The position numbers were made by a program, and so were the translations under genes. From JAWOGN01 sp046496815 (GTDB taxonomy: Bacteria; Desulfobacterota; DSM-4660; Desulfatiglandales; Desulfatiglandaceae), in assembly GCA_046496815.1 (NCBI GenBank), contig JAWOGN010000094.1, positions 1 to 16,689 of the forward strand: 16,689 nucleotides of DNA, in the 5' to 3' direction. The notes under the pieces were generated by a model. The model had not been told where the DNA came from. It worked only from the letters and a program-made list of their open reading frames with translations, and made no database searches. Shown here piece after piece: positions 6,671 through 13,969 of this stretch. Numbering within the stretch: the stretch's first letter is position 1; every line of letters begins with the position of its first letter.

Positions 6671-7278
6671 TGTAGCTTCTCCATCCTTTCTATGAACTCG
6701 TTTATCAACTGGTCCTGATCACTGTCTTTTATCTGCTTTTCAATAATCTCTTGGGCTCTCTTTGAAGCGACTTCCGCCATTTCCCCTTGTAACCGGTCTC
6801 TGGCAGCCTGAATCTCACGTTCTATGGTCAATTCGGTTTGTGCCAAAATTTGTTGGGATTTCTCCTCCGCTTCAGCAATAATTTTTTCCTTCTCCGCTAT
6901 CCCCTCCGCCTCAAATGCTTTGAGGATTTCATTTTTCTTCAGTTCGAAGGTTTTCAGCTCATTCTCCAACTCCCGGTACCGGCGTTCCGCAGCATCCCGT
7001 TCTTTTTTTAGGTCCTCAAATCTTTTTTTGATTTCATCCCGGCGGTTTGAGAAAAAATCTTTGATCGCCGTCTTGCGTATTGCCACGAAAAGAATGATGA
7101 CCAAAAGGGCAAAGTTTAAAAAACGATACCCGAGATCCCACAGCCTCTCGCTGTCATGCGCGGCGCCGTGCGCCCCGCCTTCAGCAGCCAAAAGGAGACT
7201 CGAAAGAACGAATACACTCGAAATTGCGATGCCGCATATCCTTGGAAGTCGCCCCGTTTTAAGTCCCGACAAAGTCAT
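6667..7278 (-). CDS. atpF: ATP synthase Fo subunit b
   Basis: A 203-residue b subunit of the peripheral stalk. The N-terminus is longer than in E. coli b (156 residues): a signal-like hydrophobic stretch (about 15-32, CGIAISSVFVLSSLLLAA) is followed by a polar EGGAHGAAHDSE linker, then the true membrane anchor (about 52-67, RFLNFALLVIILFVAI). The rest is a long charged coiled coil (about 70-200) ending in QLINEFIERMEKLH. The extended N-terminus with a possibly cleaved leader is common in deltaproteobacterial b subunits. The gene overlaps atpF' by ATGA and atpH by TTGA, so translation of the stalk subunits is coupled. Confidence 0.95.
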   Translation of the reverse strand: MTLSGLKTGRLPRICGIAISSVFVLSSLLLAAEGGAHGAAHDSERLWDLGYRFLNFALLVIILFVAIRKTAIKDFFSNRRDEIKKRFEDLKKERDAAERRYRELENELKTFELKKNEILKAFEAEGIAEKEKIIAEAEEKSQQILAQTELTIEREIQAARDRLQGEMAEVASKRAQEIIEKQIKDSDQDQLINEFIERMEKLH

Positions 7279-7721
7279 CGAACACTCCTTCCAAGTATTT
7301 TCTCAGCCAATTCTTCGGAAAAAACAGCCACCTGTTGATCCAAGGCCTTTCGCACCTCGGTCATTCTATTTTCGATTTCTTCCTTGGCTTGGTCCATCTT
7401 TGAATCCGCTGAAGCAAATGCCTCCTGTAACATCTCTTTTTCCGCGACCACACCCTGACCCTTAAGCATTTCTTTTTTACTACTGCCTTCCTTTCGGATC
7501 CGCGCCAAACCCGCTTCAATGCCCTTTTCGTTCTCACTGGAGAGATTTTGGTAGCTCTCTATCGTTCCCTCCAGGGCGTTGGTTTCCTGCTTTCTCCGAG
7601 CCAATATGCTACGAATGGGTTTGTATAGAAAAATATTCATAAGAAAAAGGAGCAGAAGAAAATTCAAGATTTGAATCCATAGGGTTCCAGGGGGCCATAT
7701 TGAAAAGTCTATCTCCAGCAT
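7275..7721 (-). CDS. atpF': ATP synthase Fo subunit b' (second b-type subunit)
   Basis: A 148-residue b-type subunit, shorter than its neighbour and different in sequence. It has one N-terminal membrane helix (about residues 14-33, TLWIQILNFLLLLFLMNIFL), the conserved YKPIRSILARRKQE just after it, and a charged coiled coil to the end. b and b' are expected to form a heterodimeric peripheral stalk, as in photosynthetic bacteria and many deltaproteobacteria. It is the first gene of the operon; AAAGGA lies 8-9 bases before the ATG at 7721. No clear promoter was found between it and the terminator at 7758-7781. Its stop overlaps the atpF start in ATGA. Confidence 0.94.
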   Translation of the reverse strand: MLEIDFSIWPPGTLWIQILNFLLLLFLMNIFLYKPIRSILARRKQETNALEGTIESYQNLSSENEKGIEAGLARIRKEGSSKKEMLKGQGVVAEKEMLQEAFASADSKMDQAKEEIENRMTEVRKALDQQVAVFSEELAEKILGRSVR

Positions 7722-7757
7722 GCTGAATGAGTCCTTTGGGATTTTGGGATGAATGAG

Positions 7758-7781
7758 AAAAAAGGCGAATCAACCGCCTTT
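7758..7781 (-). terminator. Rho-independent terminator after the bactofilin gene
   Basis: Minus-strand arms AAAGGCG and CGCCTTT pair perfectly around a seven-base loop and are followed by more U residues, giving a run of six. It lies about 110 bases after the bactofilin stop and about 35 bases before the atpF' start, so it separates bactofilin transcription from the ATP synthase operon or reduces read-through. That would put the atp promoter very close to or overlapping the hairpin. Confidence 0.75.
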
Positions 7782-7892
7782 CCCGATGTCTGCCTCGCGA
7801 TAAATGCGCAAGTCTGCAGAGCATGATTTTCTCGCAAAAGCTTATGAAATGGACGGCGCTTGGAAGCCTCTTATGGAAAACTTTTCGTGAAA

Positions 7893-8297
7893 TCAGCTTT
7901 CGGTGTTGGAAACGGTCGCCTTTGCCAGCACCGCAATTTTTTTGTCTCTTTCAGCCCCCTCACCGTGCTTTTCCATGCGGCAGTTTCCCTCGAAGACAGC
8001 GCCCTCATCGATGGTGATCGTGGGAGACTGAATATTGCCGATTACTCTCCCCGGGGCGCGCATTTCGAGTCTTTTTTGTGCAGTGATATTGCCGTGAACT
8101 TCGCCGCTGATAATGATGTGGGCGGCCTCGATTTCCGACTCCATTTTTGCCGTCTCACCCACAATCAAAGTTCCTTCCGTCACAATTTCGCCCTTGAAAG
8201 AGCCATCAATGCGGACCGCCCCTGAAAAGGAAAGTTTCCCTTCAAATTCCGTATGCTTGCCGAGAAAGGCATTCATCTGATGCTCTGATTTCTTCAC
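7893..8297 (-). CDS. Bactofilin family cytoskeletal protein
   Basis: About 134 residues with the bactofilin (DUF583) core: NAFLGKHTEFEGKLSFSGAV, IDGSFKGEI, GTLIVGETAKMESEI, ISGEVHGNI and PGRVIGNIQSP, a repeated glycine-turn pattern that folds as a right-handed beta helix and polymerises without nucleotide. Bactofilins form filaments at the membrane that shape cells or position other proteins. I chose the GTG at 8297, giving the N-terminus MKKSEHQMNAF, because GGGAG lies 8 bases upstream and the core follows at the usual distance. An ATG at 8336 would add 13 residues but has no ribosome binding site. In many deltaproteobacteria this gene sits between parAB and the atp operon; here parAB is not upstream. 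Confidence 0.9.
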   Translation of the reverse strand: MKKSEHQMNAFLGKHTEFEGKLSFSGAVRIDGSFKGEIVTEGTLIVGETAKMESEIEAAHIIISGEVHGNITAQKRLEMRAPGRVIGNIQSPTITIDEGAVFEGNCRMEKHGEGAERDKKIAVLAKATVSNTES

Positions 8298-8454
8298 TCG
8301 GGATGCTCCCCTTTTGCAATCTGCGCTGCATAGCATAACGATTTTTGTTTTGCAAGAAAAAACACAAAACAGTGAATCCTCAGAAAGGATGGTAAGTTAC
8401 CTGATTGGATAGCCCAGCAGGTGTACCGGGACAACCCTCGACTTCCGCAGGGGA

Positions 8455-8483
8455 TTGACACGCAACCCCAATCTATCTATACT
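8455..8483 (+). promoter_or_regulatory. Near-consensus sigma70 promoter, plus strand
   Basis: TTGACA (8455-8460) matches the -35 consensus exactly; after 17 bases comes TATACT (8478-8483), five of six positions of the -10 box. It is the best promoter-like sequence I saw in the window. Transcription would start near 8490 towards the transporter genes, about 505 bases before their first start codon. What it drives is unclear: a long leader of the transporter transcript or a small RNA ended by the hairpin just downstream. Confidence 0.72.
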
Positions 8484-8494
8484 CCGTTTAAATG

Positions 8495-8537
8495 AAAAAC
8501 CGTACTTGAATTTTTTGTCCGGATGCAAGCGGTTTTT
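8495..8537 (+). terminator. Hairpin with U tract next to the promoter (terminator or attenuator)
   Basis: AAAAACCG (8495-8502) pairs with CGGTTTTT (8530-8537), extended by CTTG/CAAG after a two-base bulge, around a loop of about 17 bases. The 3' arm ends in five T. It starts only a few bases after the predicted transcription start, so it would give a transcript of about 50 bases, protect a 5' end, or act as an attenuator. It could also work on the minus strand, since both arms end in A/T runs. Confidence 0.45.
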
Positions 8538-8995
8538 GGGGTAACGAGGCAAGGGCTCTCGCGCGCAATAAGCGCCGGTTTTTTTCTCCGAAGGCGCCGA
8601 GTCCGGGAACTGAATCCCTTGATTTTTTACCCAGTCTCGACAAGTCCGCTCAATATTCTTAACCAAGTTCTCTTCCGGCAATACGAAGACGTTTTTTTTT
8701 GGAGGTTCCAGCGCCTTAAAAGGAATCATTCGCCGTGTATGGAGCCGACTCGAATTGCGTTACATCATCGCGCTTGTTTTCTCAGAGTAGTGACATTAAG
8801 CCTGAACGAACCGTAGGAATTTTTTACAGCATCACCGAAGGTAAGAATTCTAACCCCTTAAAGAGACGTAGTATATCGAGGACTCACTCGCCTCAGGCGG
8901 GTTACAATTTGAGCCTGCCGTTCCGCTATCAGTGGGAGGAAAAACAGCAGGTTTCGTTCAAACACCACTTAACCCAAAAAAGGAAAGGAGATGTC

Positions 8996-10273
8996 ATGGA
9001 GAACAAAAACTTACGTATTTTCGTCAGCCTGATTATTGCAATTGTATGCTTGGGCGCCTTCGGGACCTTCAAAGCTTTTGCCAAAAAGGAAGCCAAGCCC
9101 ATTATCGTGGGCGCCCCCGTCCCCCGTGCCAGTGCCTATGGTCAAAATGGTGAACGAGGAATGATTCTCGCCGCAGAAGAGATTAATGCAGCAGGAGGGA
9201 TAAATGTGAAGGGGGTTATGCGACCCCTCAAACTTGAAATTATCGACAGCCGCGACGAGGAACCCGGTGTCCCTACCAGCGAAGTGCTTCTGGCGGTGGA
9301 AAAACTCATTTTGCAGAAAAAAGCGGATGTTATCGCCGGTGGTCCCTGCATGTCTGAGTGCGGCATGGCGGCCATGGATTTATATGCCAGATATAAGATC
9401 ATCGACGTGGTGTCCATCGGATGTTACACGCCCAGCTGGGACAATAAAGTGGCCGGCGACCGAAACAAATACAAATATTCTTTCAGGGAAAGCGGAAGCG
9501 TCAAATGGTATATTAAAGAAGGTCTCGATCTTCTGAGTAAAATAAAAAGCGAATATGGATTCAACAAACTCTTCATTTCCATCGACGACAGCCTCATGTG
9601 TCGTAAAGCCTCCGAAATCGTAGAGAAACTGGCAGTAAAAGGCGGTTGGGAAATCGTGGGGAAGGACAAGCACCCCATTGGCACTACGGACTACTCCACG
9701 GCCTTAAGTGACTGCAAAAAGTCCGGAGCCCAGGTGATATTCATTTGGGCCTATTCGCCGGAGACCTCTATCCTATTGAAGCAGTGGGCGGACATGGAAG
9801 TGCCCGCGCTGCCCATCGGATTCATTGGTGCCGCCGAAGATCCCGGATTTTGGGAAGCGACCAACGGCAAATGTGCGTATACGGTCGTGACCCTCTCGGA
9901 GACCGGCAATGTCCCCAGCAATGCCACCCCATTGACCATGCCTTTTTATAACAATTTTAAGAAACGGTGGGGGGTGGAGCCTCGCAGCACCGGTTGTGTC
10001 AGCGCCTATGAGGCGCTTTATGTGTTGAAAGACGCCATCGAAAGGGCCGGAACCCTTGAAGACGATGCCTTGATCTCGGCCCTTCAAAAAACCCGTCTTC
10101 CGGCGGTCCGGGGAACCATTCGATTTGATGAAAATCATCAGATCGTCTATGGATATGACCCGAAGGACAGTGTGCTGGGCTGTTGGGTGCAATGGCAGGA
10201 CGGCAAGAGGGTGCAAATCTTTCCGGAGGTCGCGGCAACCGGTAAGCTGCAAATGCCCCCCTGGCTTAAATAA
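8996..10273 (+). CDS. Periplasmic substrate-binding protein of a Liv-type ABC transporter
   Basis: A 425-residue type I periplasmic binding protein (LivJ/LivK, Peripla_BP_6 family). A signal peptide is clear: a short basic start (MENKNLR), hydrophobic core IFVSLIIAIVCLGAFGTF and a likely cut after AFA near residue 29. The mature protein opens with PIIVGAPVPRASAYGQNGER and EEINAAGGINV, the ligand-domain pattern of this family, and later shows GGPCMSECGMAAMDLY and GTTDYSTALSDCKKSGAQVIF. It would capture the substrate in the periplasm and deliver it to LivHM. The ATG at 8996 follows AGGAAAGGAG at 5 bases; the frame is open further upstream but that part lies before the signal peptide. Substrate is unknown; this family binds amino acids, amides and aromatic or other carboxylates. 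Confidence 0.93.
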   Translation: MENKNLRIFVSLIIAIVCLGAFGTFKAFAKKEAKPIIVGAPVPRASAYGQNGERGMILAAEEINAAGGINVKGVMRPLKLEIIDSRDEEPGVPTSEVLLAVEKLILQKKADVIAGGPCMSECGMAAMDLYARYKIIDVVSIGCYTPSWDNKVAGDRNKYKYSFRESGSVKWYIKEGLDLLSKIKSEYGFNKLFISIDDSLMCRKASEIVEKLAVKGGWEIVGKDKHPIGTTDYSTALSDCKKSGAQVIFIWAYSPETSILLKQWADMEVPALPIGFIGAAEDPGFWEATNGKCAYTVVTLSETGNVPSNATPLTMPFYNNFKKRWGVEPRSTGCVSAYEALYVLKDAIERAGTLEDDALISALQKTRLPAVRGTIRFDENHQIVYGYDPKDSVLGCWVQWQDGKRVQIFPEVAATGKLQMPPWLK

Positions 10274-10280
10274 TCAAAGC

Positions 10281-10314
10281 GCATGCCCCCGCCGCAGAAG
10301 GTTCGGGGGCATGC
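10281..10314 (+). repeat. Intercistronic GC-rich hairpin after the binding-protein gene
   Basis: GCATGCCCCCG (10281-10291) and CGGGGGCATGC (10304-10314) are perfect 11-base complements around a 12-base loop, 7 bases after the stop codon. No U tract follows, so it is unlikely to be a full terminator. In this position such hairpins protect the upstream mRNA from 3' exonucleases and let the binding protein be made in excess over the permease. Confidence 0.75.
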
Positions 10315-10441
10315 TCAGATGGCATCTTGGATCCATTCTTGTCACGGTCCTCTATCCTTGCCTGGTTCCTGAAAGCCGGGTTTGGGTTTTCCGCTTTTAG
10401 GAGGCGGAAGCCTCAAAACTCAGGCATGAATTGCGAAGCGT

Positions 10442-11326
10442 ATGGATGTTCTAATATATGGCACTGTGAACAGTGTAACATTTGCCCTCATCGCCGTTGG
10501 GTTCACCCTGGTTTACGGCGTCAGCCGGGTTCCCAATTTCGCCCATGGATCCATCTATGTTCTTGTCGGCTTTCTCACTTGGTCGTTTGTGACCGACCTA
10601 AAGATACCCTATATGCTGGCCATTCTGCTGTCACTGCTGATCGCTGCGGTAATCGGTCTCATCATTTACCGTTTTGTACTCATCCGCCTCAGAGGTTTGC
10701 CCACCTCGGAGATAATCGCCTCCTTTGCCGTAAGCTTGATTATTCTGGAGGGTCTCCGCATGCAAGGAATTGCCGGTTTCAAGGGTTTTATCGGCCCCTT
10801 CTACATGCTCCCTCCGTTCATAGAAGGCAAAATCAATATATTCGGCGTATTCGTGGACTTTCAGCGACTCATCATCATTGCCGGCGGATTGGCGGTGGTG
10901 GTATCTCTGTGGCTTTTCACTCATCATACCAAGATGGGTCTGTCCCTCAGAGCCATCGCTCAGGATGAGCGGGCCGCCATGATGCTGGGAATCAATTCTG
11001 ATCGAACGGCAATGATTTCTCTTTCCATCGGATCGGCGTTGGCAGGCCTGGCCGCAGTGATGATTCTGCCCCTCGGGAACATTACAGCCGAAGTCGGTTA
11101 CAAGGTGCTCATCTATGCGCTGGCGGTCTGTATTATTGGTGGGCTCGGAAGCTGGGCAGGAGCCGTTCTGGCAGCCTTTGTAATCGGTTTCGCCATGAAA
11201 ATCAGCACTGTCCTATTCGGGGCCATGTGGGAGTCGGTGGTGTTGGTCGGAACAATTATCCTGATACTGTTATTAAAACCTTCAGGGCTCTTGGGAAAAC
11301 AGAAGGAACTTGAGGAGCGGGTATAA
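10442..11326 (+). CDS. livH: Liv-type ABC transporter permease LivH
   Basis: A 294-residue, very hydrophobic inner-membrane protein with about eight membrane segments. The N-terminus IYGTVNSVTFALIAVGFTLV followed by YGVSRVPNFAHG is the LivH signature (usually YG..NFAHG). The cytoplasmic coupling segment RAIAQDERAAMMLGINSD (about residues 175-192) corresponds to the conserved contact with the ATPases, and IGGLGSWAGAVLAAFVIG follows near the C-terminus. With LivM it forms the membrane channel of the importer. The ATG at 10442 has only a weak ribosome binding site; it lies 168 bases after the binding-protein gene, and the intervening hairpin may lower its expression. LivM starts 3 bases after its stop. 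Confidence 0.95.
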   Translation: MDVLIYGTVNSVTFALIAVGFTLVYGVSRVPNFAHGSIYVLVGFLTWSFVTDLKIPYMLAILLSLLIAAVIGLIIYRFVLIRLRGLPTSEIIASFAVSLIILEGLRMQGIAGFKGFIGPFYMLPPFIEGKINIFGVFVDFQRLIIIAGGLAVVVSLWLFTHHTKMGLSLRAIAQDERAAMMLGINSDRTAMISLSIGSALAGLAAVMILPLGNITAEVGYKVLIYALAVCIIGGLGSWAGAVLAAFVIGFAMKISTVLFGAMWESVVLVGTIILILLLKPSGLLGKQKELEERV

Positions 11327-11329
11327 ACA

Positions 11330-12340
11330 TTGGGAAATATGGTAAGGCGCAAAAAACGGCTTGACAGAAGCATTCATGTGCGGAGTCAGGGCCTTTACGC
11401 CTTGTCTTCATGGGCGGAAATGAGCTATCTGATTCTGCCGAGGGCCGTTTTGATCCTCGCAGTGATTGTGCTTCCCCTGTTTTTGGATCTGTACTGGCAG
11501 CGGGTGGTGTGCGCCGCGGGCATCTATGCACTTCTGGCCCTTGGATTCGACTTTCTGGCCGAGTATGTCGGCCTTGTGTGCCTTGGAGGCGCCCTATTCA
11601 TTGGATCCGGAGGATACGTGTCGGGGCTCCTAAATGCTCACCTAAACTTGCCCCCGCTCCTCTGCATCCCCATAGCGACCCTGGGAGGCGCCGCTTTCAG
11701 CACGCTTGTTTTGATTCCCGCCCTTCGCTTGCGCGGCATCTATTTTGCCATTGTCAGCTTCATGTTTCCCCTGTTCGCAGTTTACATCATTATTGCTCTA
11801 AATGTGTTTGGCGGTACGGAAGGAATCAGTGCTCTGGATACTTTGCCAAACCCGTGGTTTGAAATCTATTTTATTCTCGGAATCGTACTCCTGGCCTTGT
11901 TTGCCGTCCGAAGGTTGGTCACCGAGGACATGGGGCTTATTCTCCGCGGTATCAAAGACAATGATCAGGCGGTCAAGGCTTCCGGCATCAGCATAACCGC
12001 CTACAAGATTCGAGCTGTGTTCGTAGCGGCCTTGATCGGGTCTCTGGGTGGTGCCTACCTCAGCCACCTTTACGGCTGGCTCGGCATATCGCTTTTCGCT
12101 ATGGACTTCTCCATACTTCCCATTGCAGCATGCGTCATGGGGGGCATGGGGACCCTTGCGGGTCCGGTGCTGGGGGCGTTTGCTTTAACGCCGCTTTCCG
12201 AGGCACTTCGAGGTTTCGGGCAACTCCGGGTGGTCTTATATTGTTTCATACTCATCGCATTTATCGTCTACAAGCCTGAGGGATTATTGACTTATTTCCA
12301 GCGCAAATATCATCAATTTGAGCATTGGGAAGACGTGTAA
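11330..12340 (+). CDS. livM: Liv-type ABC transporter permease LivM
   Basis: A 336-residue permease, the partner of LivH. After a basic cytoplasmic start (MVRRKKRLDRS) come about eight to ten membrane segments. Family marks are LGFDFLAEYVGLVCLGGALFI, LRLRGIYFAIVSF, the cytoplasmic coupling segment LRGIKDNDQAVKASGI (about residues 206-221), and VMGGMGTLAGPVLGA near the C-terminus. The last segment IAFIVYKPEGLLTYFQ is typical of LivM. The start is uncertain: TTG at 11330 lies 12 bases after GAGGAG, while ATG at 11339 would shorten the protein by three residues. It ends 2 bases before the livG ATG. Confidence 0.95.
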   Translation: MGNMVRRKKRLDRSIHVRSQGLYALSSWAEMSYLILPRAVLILAVIVLPLFLDLYWQRVVCAAGIYALLALGFDFLAEYVGLVCLGGALFIGSGGYVSGLLNAHLNLPPLLCIPIATLGGAAFSTLVLIPALRLRGIYFAIVSFMFPLFAVYIIIALNVFGGTEGISALDTLPNPWFEIYFILGIVLLALFAVRRLVTEDMGLILRGIKDNDQAVKASGISITAYKIRAVFVAALIGSLGGAYLSHLYGWLGISLFAMDFSILPIAACVMGGMGTLAGPVLGAFALTPLSEALRGFGQLRVVLYCFILIAFIVYKPEGLLTYFQRKYHQFEHWEDV

Positions 12341-12342
12341 CC

Positions 12343-13098
12343 ATGGAAAATGGACCGGTTCTCAGCGTCACTGGAATCAGTAAAGCATTTGGCGGTGTTC
12401 AGGCCGTTTTGGGTGTGAGCTTTAACTTGAACAAGGGGCAAATTCTCGGAATTATCGGCCCCAACGGTTCGGGGAAAACCACGCTGGTTAACCTCACCAC
12501 AGGCTTTTTGCGACCCGATGCCGGGAAAGTCGTATTTAAAGGGCGTGACATTACGGGTGCGCAACCTCACAAAATCGCCAATCTCGGGCTGACGAGAACC
12601 TTCCAGGTCATGAGACCTTATCACAGTCTTTCGGCTTACAAAAATCTTATTATCCCGTTGAATTCGCCCAGGGTTCGAAAAGGCAGGGCAGGAAAGCTGG
12701 GGGACATGGATGCAGTCGCCATAGACATCTTGGAGGAAATCGGCTTTGAGCGCGATGCCCGGGTCCCTTACAAAGCTGCGGGGTCTCTTCCGCTGGGGTA
12801 CCTGAAGCGCCTTGAGCTTGGAAGATGTATCGCCCTGAAGCCGGAAGTTATTATTTGCGATGAAATCTTTTCCGGACTCAGTATGTCCGAGATAACCTCC
12901 ATGATTCCATTATTGGAAAGACTCCAGATGGAAGGTGTAACCCTCATCATGATCGAGCATCGCTTGAGGGAACTTTTTAGACTGACCGACCGAGTTATGG
13001 TGATGAATTTCGGCAGAAAGATCGCTGAAGGCGTCCCCCAAGACGTCATGGAGTACCCGGATGTCAAAAAAGCTTACCTTGGCAGGGAGACCCCGTGA
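12343..13098 (+). CDS. livG: Liv-type ABC transporter ATP-binding protein LivG
   Basis: A 251-residue ATPase of the LivG type. It has Walker A GPNGSGKT (39-46), Q-loop TFQV (Gln88), Walker B VIICDE (169-174) and the H-loop His206 in IEHR. The C-terminal LTDRVMVMNFGRKIAEG and VKKAYLG are the family's usual end. The ABC signature, normally LSGGQ or LSYGQ, reads LPLGYLKRLELGR (149-161); the essential glycine is kept. It would drive import together with LivF. I use the ATG at 12343, two bases after livM; a TTG at 12325 would add six residues. The stop overlaps the livF start region (GTGATG). Confidence 0.95.
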   Translation: MENGPVLSVTGISKAFGGVQAVLGVSFNLNKGQILGIIGPNGSGKTTLVNLTTGFLRPDAGKVVFKGRDITGAQPHKIANLGLTRTFQVMRPYHSLSAYKNLIIPLNSPRVRKGRAGKLGDMDAVAIDILEEIGFERDARVPYKAAGSLPLGYLKRLELGRCIALKPEVIICDEIFSGLSMSEITSMIPLLERLQMEGVTLIMIEHRLRELFRLTDRVMVMNFGRKIAEGVPQDVMEYPDVKKAYLGRETP

Positions 13099-13850
13099 TG
13101 CCCATTTTGGACGTCAGAGAACTGATGGTTTTCTATGAAAACGCGATCGCCATCAACAACGTCAGTTTAAGTTGTCAGCAAGGTCGAATTACGGGGGTAT
13201 TCGGTGCCAACAGTGCGGGAAAATCCACCCTCATGTACACCATTTCCGGAATCATCCTGGACCTCAAGAAAAAAGAGCAAATGCGAGGGGGCGAACGAAT
13301 TACCGTACTGGGCGGTATCGTGTACGATGGAAATGATGTCATTGACATGGAACCCAGCAGCCGTGCCAGGCAGGGGATTATTCTGTGCCCTGAAAGGCGA
13401 CGAATCTTTCAGGAAAGCAGTGTGCTGGAAAACCTGAAAATTGGAGGCATTTTGGCCACCAGAGCCCAGGCAAAGAAAACAATGGACTACGTTTTCAACA
13501 TATTTCCCGCGTTGATCCGTTTAAAAAACAGGGAGGGGGGGTTCCTCAGCGGGGGAGAGCAGCAGATGCTTGCCATTGGGAGGGCGCTGATGGCTCAACC
13601 CAAGTTGCTGTTGCTGGACGAACCACTTTTGGGATTGAGCCCCGTAATGGAAGACGTTCTGACCGATGCGGTTAAAGATATCAATCGGTCGGTTGGCATT
13701 ACCGTGCTGATCTCCGAACAATATGCCAGACCCATTTTGCCGATTATCGATCACGGGTATGTGCTGGAAAATGGGGGGGCGGTATTGGAAGGTAACAGTC
13801 AGGCGCTCATGGATAATCCCGATGTAAAATCCGCCTACTTTGGACTCTAA
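13098..13850 (+). CDS. livF: Liv-type ABC transporter ATP-binding protein LivF
   Basis: A 250-residue ATPase, the second of the importer. It shows Walker A GANSAGKS (36-43), the LivF-typical PERRRIFQESSVLENL (98-113), signature LSGGEQQML (150-158), Walker B LLLLDEP (170-176) and ISEQYA, where LivF proteins normally carry Gln in place of the H-loop histidine. After Walker A there is an extra charged segment (about residues 55-72, KKKEQMRGGERITVLGG) compared with the short loop usual in the family. Start is ATG at 13098 overlapping the livG stop by one base, or GTG at 13095; AGGGAG lies at a usable distance from both. A 119-base gap follows before the next gene. Confidence 0.94.
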   Translation: MPILDVRELMVFYENAIAINNVSLSCQQGRITGVFGANSAGKSTLMYTISGIILDLKKKEQMRGGERITVLGGIVYDGNDVIDMEPSSRARQGIILCPERRRIFQESSVLENLKIGGILATRAQAKKTMDYVFNIFPALIRLKNREGGFLSGGEQQMLAIGRALMAQPKLLLLDEPLLGLSPVMEDVLTDAVKDINRSVGITVLISEQYARPILPIIDHGYVLENGGAVLEGNSQALMDNPDVKSAYFGL

Positions 13851-13969
13851 CCCCAGCCCGCTCTCATCCATATCGGAGGGGATGACTATCGTGGCCCCCC
13901 CATTTCATCGATGATTTCTTTCAAAGCACGCATACGTTTTCTCGAAAAACCAAGCCGAGAGGAGTGACT

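Larger units (their letters stand above)
8298..8995. other. Divergent intergenic region, 698 bases
   Basis: This stretch lies between bactofilin (minus) and the transporter binding-protein gene (plus) and should hold both promoters. It contains a near-consensus plus-strand promoter (8455-8483), a hairpin with U tract right after it (8495-8537), a second GC-rich fold with a run of seven T at about 8563-8587, and a GGCGGG/CCTGCC hairpin near 8897-8921. The open frames in it (minus 8397-8729, plus 8523-8816 and the upstream extension of the binding-protein frame from 8735) have no recognisable domain and unlikely composition. I see no clear promoter close to 8996. Confidence 0.7.

Noticed and set aside
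6824..7465. Plus-strand 213-residue Ser/Arg/Phe-rich frame opposite atpF and atpF'
   Set aside because: Its composition is what the reverse complement of a Lys/Glu-rich coiled coil gives; it is a shadow.
8397..8729. Minus-strand 110-residue frame upstream of bactofilin, considered as a possible remnant of parB
   Set aside because: No ParB or other motif is visible, there is no ribosome binding site, and it covers the plus-strand promoter and hairpins.
8735..8995. N-terminal extension of the binding protein to an upstream ATG
   Set aside because: It would place about 87 residues of unlikely composition before a clear signal peptide; the ATG at 8996 has an ideal ribosome binding site.
9773..10252. 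Minus-strand 159-residue frame inside the binding-protein gene
   Set aside because: It lies fully antisense to a well-supported gene and has no family features.
10327..10968. Plus-strand 213-residue frame overlapping livH
   Set aside because: It is rich in Cys, His and Arg, has no domain, and overlaps the unmistakable LivH frame.
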